Source: JAKRSE01 sp943369295
Lineage (GTDB): Bacteria; Armatimonadota; Fimbriimonadia; Fimbriimonadales; Fimbriimonadaceae
Reading direction: 5' to 3'
DNA length: 64,000 nucleotides
Assembly: GCA_943369295.1 (NCBI GenBank)
Contig: CALRMU020000002.1
Span: 620,001 to 684,000 of the forward strand
Both the position numbers and the translations under genes were made by a program. Under the pieces are notes generated by a model that saw only the letters and a program-made list of their open reading frames with translations, did not search any database and had not been told where the DNA came from. Within the stretch, counting starts at the first letter, position 1. Each line of letters begins with the position of its first letter. Below, piece by piece: positions 60,041-64,000 of this stretch.

Positions 60041-60988
60041 TCAGAAGTCGTCCAGACTAAAGTGGTGAGCTTGTTTAGCAGTAAAGAGCTGCTCAATTTC
60101 AGCCTGGCTCCAAGAGTCAGAAATGGCCTTGACCATCGTCCAGCTTCCAGAGTTTTCAACAGCTCCTTCGGTGGCCCAGATTGGCAGACCTGCCGCATGA
60201 TGTGATGGCAGATTGATGCTGAGGCTGGTTTTTCCTTCGCTCTGTGCCCATGCGCAGGCAGCATAAGCCAAGGCTTCTAGAACCTGGCTGTCTCCTGCCG
60301 ATTCAACAAGGTCGAGACCATTTCCAAGCTTGACCACCAGATATCCAGCCAGTTTTTCACCATCCCAAGCAAGAAAAGTGCGAGTCTCTGGTCGGTTTAG
60401 CCTCTCACGAGTGGCAAAGTTCCACTGCTTTTCATCTCTAACACAGGTCACAGGGATGCCCTCTGCACTCTGGTCGTAAAGGTCAGTCAGAAGCTTAACC
60501 TCTCCTGGCTTCCACCATTCTTTCGCCTCGATTCTCATGCTGCACTTAGGTGAATCGGGCATATAGAAGGACTCCTTTTCAAGCCAGTATCGAGGAACTT
60601 CCACCCATCCGAATCGGGCGTAATGGCCCTGGACTCCTGTAAAGAGCATGGACCAGTCCGTGCCCTGCTCAATCATCACTTGGTCCACTCGGCTGATCAG
60701 CTTGCCAGAAAGCCCCTGTCCGCGAAAGTTGGGGTGGGTGCAGACTGTGCCGATTCCGCCCATCTTGGCGGTTCGGCCATCAGGCATTCGCACCTGGCGA
60801 AAGAAGACATCAACCAGGCTGACCAGTTCGCCATCTACCCAGGCCCCGCTGGCGTCACTAAACCTTCGGTCACTGCTGCCCTGGTGTAGAGAATGAAAGA
60901 GCCAGGGTCCGACCCCGAAGACTCGTTCAGCCAAAACCAGTGCATCCGGCCAGTCCTGCTCGGTCAAACCGCGAACCACGGTGTCCAT
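60041..60988 (-). CDS. Eis-like GNAT N-acetyltransferase
   Basis: 315 residues. The N-terminal GNAT domain has GGIGTVCTHPNFRGQGLSGKL, the acetyl-CoA loop, and GVQGHYARFGWVEVPRYW, with the Tyr seen in Eis-type enzymes. A second, degenerate GNAT-like domain follows from about residue 150. The SCP2-like third domain of full Eis is absent. Family members acetylate amines, including aminoglycosides in some species; the role here is unknown. Confidence 0.82.
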   Translation of the reverse strand: MDTVVRGLTEQDWPDALVLAERVFGVGPWLFHSLHQGSSDRRFSDASGAWVDGELVSLVDVFFRQVRMPDGRTAKMGGIGTVCTHPNFRGQGLSGKLISRVDQVMIEQGTDWSMLFTGVQGHYARFGWVEVPRYWLEKESFYMPDSPKCSMRIEAKEWWKPGEVKLLTDLYDQSAEGIPVTCVRDEKQWNFATRERLNRPETRTFLAWDGEKLAGYLVVKLGNGLDLVESAGDSQVLEALAYAACAWAQSEGKTSLSINLPSHHAAGLPIWATEGAVENSGSWTMVKAISDSWSQAEIEQLFTAKQAHHFSLDDF

Positions 60989-61027
60989 TATCTGATCTTG
61001 GCTTACAGGGCCGATGTGGTGTGAGGC

Positions 61028-61555
61028 TTAGCGTCGCGCCCTTTGAGCCGTGATGACCTCTGTGTTCATCCCGGCCCAATGGAGCTGTCCTCCAAACCTA
61101 CCGTGCTCCATCTTGATGCACTTATCCATCACAACCTTTAGCCCGGCAGCGAGGGCTGCATCGCCTGCTTCCAGATCGTAAAGCTTTAACTGAGACCAGA
61201 CCGCCTTGGCCCCAATCTTTGCTGCCGTAGCGAAGAGGCCAGGAAGTTCGGCTGAAGGGCGGAAGCAGTCCACCACGTCGATAGGGAAGGGAACCGATTC
61301 AAGATCGGGATAGACGGTTTCTCCCAGCAGGGTTCCTCCTCGGGGGCTGATCGGCACAATCTGGTAGCCCTCGTCCTGCAGGTAGCTGGCTACCATGTTG
61401 CTTGGTTTGGTGGTGTCGCTGCTGATTCCCACCACCGCGATGACCTTGGCTTCAGCAATGATTGACCTGATGACTTTGGTGTCCTGAAACTTCGCTCTTG
61501 CCTCGGCGGGGAGGGAAGAGTTGAGGCGGATGTCGCAGCTGAGGGATTGGGTCAT
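61028..61555 (-). CDS. CoA-binding domain protein (YccU-like)
   Basis: 175 residues from ATG 61555, where GAAGG lies about 7 nt upstream; a further upstream in-frame start has poor composition. The Rossmann-like CoA-binding domain shows VIAVVGISSDTTKPSNMVAS, IVPISPRGGTLLGETVYPDL and VVDCFRPSAELPG, then AVWSQLKLYDLEAGDAALAA and VVMDKCIKMEHGR with the conserved Cys. Family members bind CoA; no reaction is known. Confidence 0.88.
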   Translation of the reverse strand: MTQSLSCDIRLNSSLPAEARAKFQDTKVIRSIIAEAKVIAVVGISSDTTKPSNMVASYLQDEGYQIVPISPRGGTLLGETVYPDLESVPFPIDVVDCFRPSAELPGLFATAAKIGAKAVWSQLKLYDLEAGDAALAAGLKVVMDKCIKMEHGRFGGQLHWAGMNTEVITAQRARR

Positions 61556-61626
61556 GGTGGCCTTCGGCAGTTTTCTTATGTGGTTGTTAAACTGTTGATT
61601 ATGGTGTGGGCTTTTCTGGCTTCCCA

Positions 61627-61890
61627 CCCCCTAAATCCCCCTCCGATTCGCTTCGCTGGAGGGGGACTTATCTGTTTTTTGGCGGTTTCCGACCCTCGCC
61701 TTCGGCTCGGTTGGAAACCGCATTTTTCTCTTTTCTCTTAAGTTTTATGATGTCTGCTTGTGACATCGGATTGCGCTTAGGGTGGACTACCCCCCCTAAA
61801 TCCTCCTCCGATTCGCTTCGCTGGAGGGGGACTTATTCGCTTTATGGCGGTTTCCGACCCTCGGCTTCGGCTCAGTCGGAAACCGCATTT
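61627..61890. repeat. Two ~100-bp structured direct repeats
   Basis: Copy 1 (61627-61726) and copy 2 (61792-61890) are about 90% alike. Each has two hairpins: CCCCCTCC/GGAGGGGG with a 13-nt loop (61637-61665 in copy 1) and GCGGTTTCC/GGAAACCGC around a GC-rich loop. They lie in a 410-bp gene-free stretch. Confidence 0.75.
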
Positions 61891-61904
61891 TGTTGACTGG
61901 AATT

Positions 61905-62017
61905 CCCGACGCACTTCTCGCATGCGCTCGCCGATGCATCGGGGCACCCCACTATTCAGTTTTCTAGCTCCCGACGCACTACTCGCTCACGCTTGCCGAT
62001 GCATCGGGGCACCCCAC
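61905..62017. repeat. Two 48-bp direct repeats, 65-bp period
   Basis: Copies 61905-61952 and 61970-62017 begin CCCGACGCACT and end GGGGCACCCCAC. Each contains the perfect palindrome CCGATGCATCGG (61931-61942 and 61997-62008). Two copies only, so it is not a CRISPR array. Confidence 0.7.
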
Positions 62018-62040
62018 GATCTAATTTACTAGGCACAGCA

Positions 62041-63336
62041 TCACCCTGCGGCGACGGATAGTGCCTGATCCAGATCCCACAGAAGATCATCTGTCGTTTC
62101 CAGCCCAACCGAAAGCCGCACCGTTCCAGCCGTGATTCCTCCTGCCTTCAGTTCTTCATCGCTGTTCTGTTGATGAGTGGTTGAGGCGGGGTGGATGACA
62201 AGGCTTCGAGCATCTCCAACGTTAGCTAGGTGAGAAAAGAGCTGCAGTGATTCGATGAAGGTTTTGCCTGCCTGCCTTTGGCTTCCAGAGCCAGGATTGA
62301 TCTCGAAGGCAAGCACCGCCCCCGGACCCTTGGGCAGATACTTCTTAGCCCTTTCGTGATGGGGATGGCTTTCAAGGCCCGCATAGTGGACCTTGCTGAC
62401 TTGAGGGTGAGACTCCAAGAACTTCGCCACGGCGAGAGCGTTCTGAACGTGCCTGTCCATCCTCACCGAAAGAGTCTCCAGGCCCTGCAGCAGCAGGAAG
62501 GAGTTCATGGGAGAGATGCAGGCGCCAGTGTCGCGAACTGTTTCTGCCCTCAGCTTCACCAAAAAGCCGTAGTGGCCAAAGGTGTCGTAAAACTTCATGC
62601 CATGGTAGGCGGGCGAGGCGTCCGCCAGGTTTGGATAGTTGGAGAAATCGAAGTCGCCCGAGTCAACCACAACCCCACCAATCGAGCTTCCATGGCCGCC
62701 AATAAACTTGGTTGCCGAGTGGATGACGATAGTGGCTCCCCATTCCATAGGTCGACAGAGATAGGGGGTTGCAAAGGTCGAATCGATGATGAGAGGCACA
62801 CCCAAACTCTTGGCGAGCCTTCCCAGCCCTTCAAGATCAGGGATCGCGCCGGAGGGGTTGCCGACCGTTTCAACGAAGAGAGCCTTAGTGTTGGGGCCAG
62901 CCGCCGCCTCCCAATCTTCCAGCTTGTCGGGGTTGACGTACTTGACCCCGATTCCCAGCTTGGGCATGGTGTGGGTCAGCAGAGTCAAGCTGCCCCCGTA
63001 AAGCTGGTTCGAGGCCAAAATCTCGTCGCCCGAACGCAGCAGAGTCATAAAGACTCCAAAGATGGCAGCCATCCCGCTGGCAACGGCGACTGCACCAGTG
63101 CCGTTCTCCAGAGAAGCCATCCTTTCTTCAAAAACAGCCGTCGTCGGGTTGCTGATTCGGCTGTAGATGTTGCCGTACTGCTTTAGTTCAAAAAGGTGAG
63201 CCGCCTCATCCGTGTCGTTAAACACGTAGCTGGTGGTTTGATAAATGGGGACGGCGCGAGAGCCTGTGTAGGGGTCCGGAATGTGGCCGGCATGCAGCAT
63301 CCGGGTTTCGAAGCCAAAGTTTCTTGCGTCGCTCAT
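62041..63336 (-). CDS. metY: O-acetylhomoserine sulfhydrylase (MetY)
   Basis: A PLP enzyme of the Cys/Met metabolism family that makes homocysteine from O-acetyl-homoserine and sulfide. 431 residues. Lys210 in HSATKFIGGHG binds PLP; YSRISNPTTAVFEERMASLE and the long insert typical of MetY are present, and the C-terminal RLSVGLETTDDLLWDLDQAL is the family end. The ATG directly follows the cupin stop (TAAATG), so the two are cotranslated. The closely related MetZ lacks the insert and is shorter. Confidence 0.93.
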   Translation of the reverse strand: MSDARNFGFETRMLHAGHIPDPYTGSRAVPIYQTTSYVFNDTDEAAHLFELKQYGNIYSRISNPTTAVFEERMASLENGTGAVAVASGMAAIFGVFMTLLRSGDEILASNQLYGGSLTLLTHTMPKLGIGVKYVNPDKLEDWEAAAGPNTKALFVETVGNPSGAIPDLEGLGRLAKSLGVPLIIDSTFATPYLCRPMEWGATIVIHSATKFIGGHGSSIGGVVVDSGDFDFSNYPNLADASPAYHGMKFYDTFGHYGFLVKLRAETVRDTGACISPMNSFLLLQGLETLSVRMDRHVQNALAVAKFLESHPQVSKVHYAGLESHPHHERAKKYLPKGPGAVLAFEINPGSGSQRQAGKTFIESLQLFSHLANVGDARSLVIHPASTTHQQNSDEELKAGGITAGTVRLSVGLETTDDLLWDLDQALSVAAG

Positions 63337-63810
63337 TTAGTACCGAATGTATTCTTTTACGGCGGGGTCTTGGCACAGATTGGCAATATCTGATTCTGTG
63401 GGCCGCTGTGGACGGTCTCTTTCCACGTTGACAACACAGGCGAAGGTCATGGGCTCGCCTTTGTCGGCTCGGAACTGGTGCCACGTCATGGGGGGGATAT
63501 GGACTACATCCAGCATCCCGATCTCTCGAATCTTGCCTCCGACCATCACATGGCCATGACCTTCAATGATCATCACCAAATGCGCGTGATTGTGCCTTTC
63601 CAGAGTCGAATAGCCATCCGCCTGCATCTGAAAGGCGCGCAGCTCGACCGGCAGATCATGCCCGCCAGGGTAGAGAATCTGGCGGGAAATGCTTTTGAAG
63701 TGGGTGCCATCTTCCTTGTAGGGCATGACTTCCACACCCTCCCATCGGCAGCCGCCCAGATGAGTCTGGACGGCCGGAACCTTTTTGGCTTCGGCAGCCT
63801 TTGTTGACAT
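63337..63810 (-). CDS. Cupin-domain protein
   Basis: 157 residues from ATG 63810; the longer upstream frame is rejected for its Ser/Arg-rich character. Single cupin fold: QADGYSTLERHNHAHLVMII then GHGHVMVGGKIREIGMLDVV and HIPPMTWHQFRADKG, with four possible metal ligands (His, His, His, His). The spacing fits a cupin_2-type metal site. It is coupled to metY, so a sulfur-related or sugar-related role is possible, but no reaction can be named. Confidence 0.82.
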   Translation of the reverse strand: MSTKAAEAKKVPAVQTHLGGCRWEGVEVMPYKEDGTHFKSISRQILYPGGHDLPVELRAFQMQADGYSTLERHNHAHLVMIIEGHGHVMVGGKIREIGMLDVVHIPPMTWHQFRADKGEPMTFACVVNVERDRPQRPTESDIANLCQDPAVKEYIRY

Positions 63811-63838
63811 AGGTGAACTCAAGATACCAAAGGGGGTA

Positions 63839-64000
63839 TCAGCCGCCTGCCGACTGCCCCATCTTTTCCTTGACAACGGCAATGGCCTTATCCAGCTGAC
63901 TGTCCTTGCCCGGTTCGCCGATCTTGGTGTCTTCTGAGATCTTGAGATCAACCTCAATGTCGGCCTTCAGACCGCCAGAAAGATAGGCGCCATCCTGATC
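63839..64000 (-). CDS. C-terminal end of a probable S41 (C-terminal processing) peptidase, cut by window edge
   Basis: 53 residues are open from the window end to a TGA at 63841-63839: AYLSGGLKADIEVDLK, then KDSQLDKAIAVVKEKMGQ. This matches how S41 CTP peptidases end (G-[IVL]-x-P/A-D-[IV]-x-V ... D-x-Q-L-D-K-A). The catalytic domain lies beyond the window. No hairpin of note follows before the cupin gene. Confidence 0.5.
   Translation of the reverse strand, partial: DQDGAYLSGGLKADIEVDLKISEDTKIGEPGKDSQLDKAIAVVKEKMGQSAGG

Noticed and set aside
61905..62017. CRISPR array
   Set aside because: Only two copies with a 17-bp spacer and no cas genes nearby.
62278..63186. 302-residue open frame on the plus strand inside metY
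   Set aside because: It is antisense to a well-conserved PLP enzyme and shows no family pattern.

Overview
The window reads as a chromosomal segment of a free-living, mesophilic, Gram-negative-type heterotroph. G+C is moderate (mid-50s % by eye), genes are densely packed, and stop/start overlaps of the ATGA and TAATG type are frequent. The best guess is an Armatimonadota (Fimbriimonas-like) bacterium. The clues are a PEP-CTERM secreted protein, a three-ATP-cone ribonucleotide reductase, several glycoside hydrolases (families 95, 57, 9 and a GHL10-like one) and many proteins with no clear family. No rRNA gene or other direct phylogenetic marker is present, so this placement is inference.

Layout. 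0-0.7 kb: the tail of a GH95 alpha-L-fucosidase. 0.7-2.1 kb: a gene-free stretch full of structured repeats. 2.1-5.1 kb: a minus-strand operon (unknown gene, nadC, birA, rbsK). 5.4-10.2 kb: tRNA-Ser(GCT), a lytic transglycosylase, a GT9 glycosyltransferase, an acetyltransferase and an unknown membrane protein. 10.3-16.1 kb: a sugar-isomerase-like gene, a pair of bacterial PH-domain membrane proteins coupled to a small protein resembling Tad1/Acb2 cyclic-nucleotide sponges, a GH57 branching enzyme, and a RAYT transposase flanked by inverted REP-like hairpins. 16.4-21.3 kb: ribH, the PEP-CTERM protein and nrdA. 21.4-30.3 kb: a complex I gene run nuoH-J-K-L-M-(unknown ORF)-N. 30.3-35.5 kb: a minus-strand operon tkt-rpiB-tal-pcp-aroG. 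35.7-42.3 kb: dapF, a CmcI-like gene, a lipoprotein, rhodanese-sufE and a GHL10-like hydrolase. 42.3-42.9 kb: a second repeat cluster. 42.9-52.4 kb: a saccharopine-dehydrogenase-like gene, an MFS/GH9/HAD operon, a DnaA-N-like protein with a PhnP-like hydrolase, and a FliA/WhiG-type sigma factor. 52.6-57 kb: two large secreted paralogues of unknown function. 57-64 kb: a GntR/LacI-type regulator, an M29 aminopeptidase, an amidase, an acetyltransferase, a CoA-binding protein, a repeat cluster, metY with a cupin gene, and the end of a probable S41 peptidase.

How the genes fit together. Transketolase, ribose-5-phosphate isomerase B and transaldolase make erythrose-4-phosphate. The DAHP synthase at the end of the same operon consumes it, so carbon is fed into aromatic synthesis. 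The nuo run encodes the membrane arm of complex I; nuoA-G and nuoI lie elsewhere. Rhodanese and SufE form a small sulfur-transfer pair. The HAD-GH9-MFS operon looks like beta-glucan use. The GH57 enzyme points to glycogen-type storage.

Most worth following up: the chromosomal Tad1/Acb2-like gene coupled to PH-domain proteins; the RAYT with its REP elements and the composite hairpin repeats that show compensatory changes; the histidine-rich insert in NuoL; the extra gene between nuoM and nuoN; and the tandem secreted paralogues.
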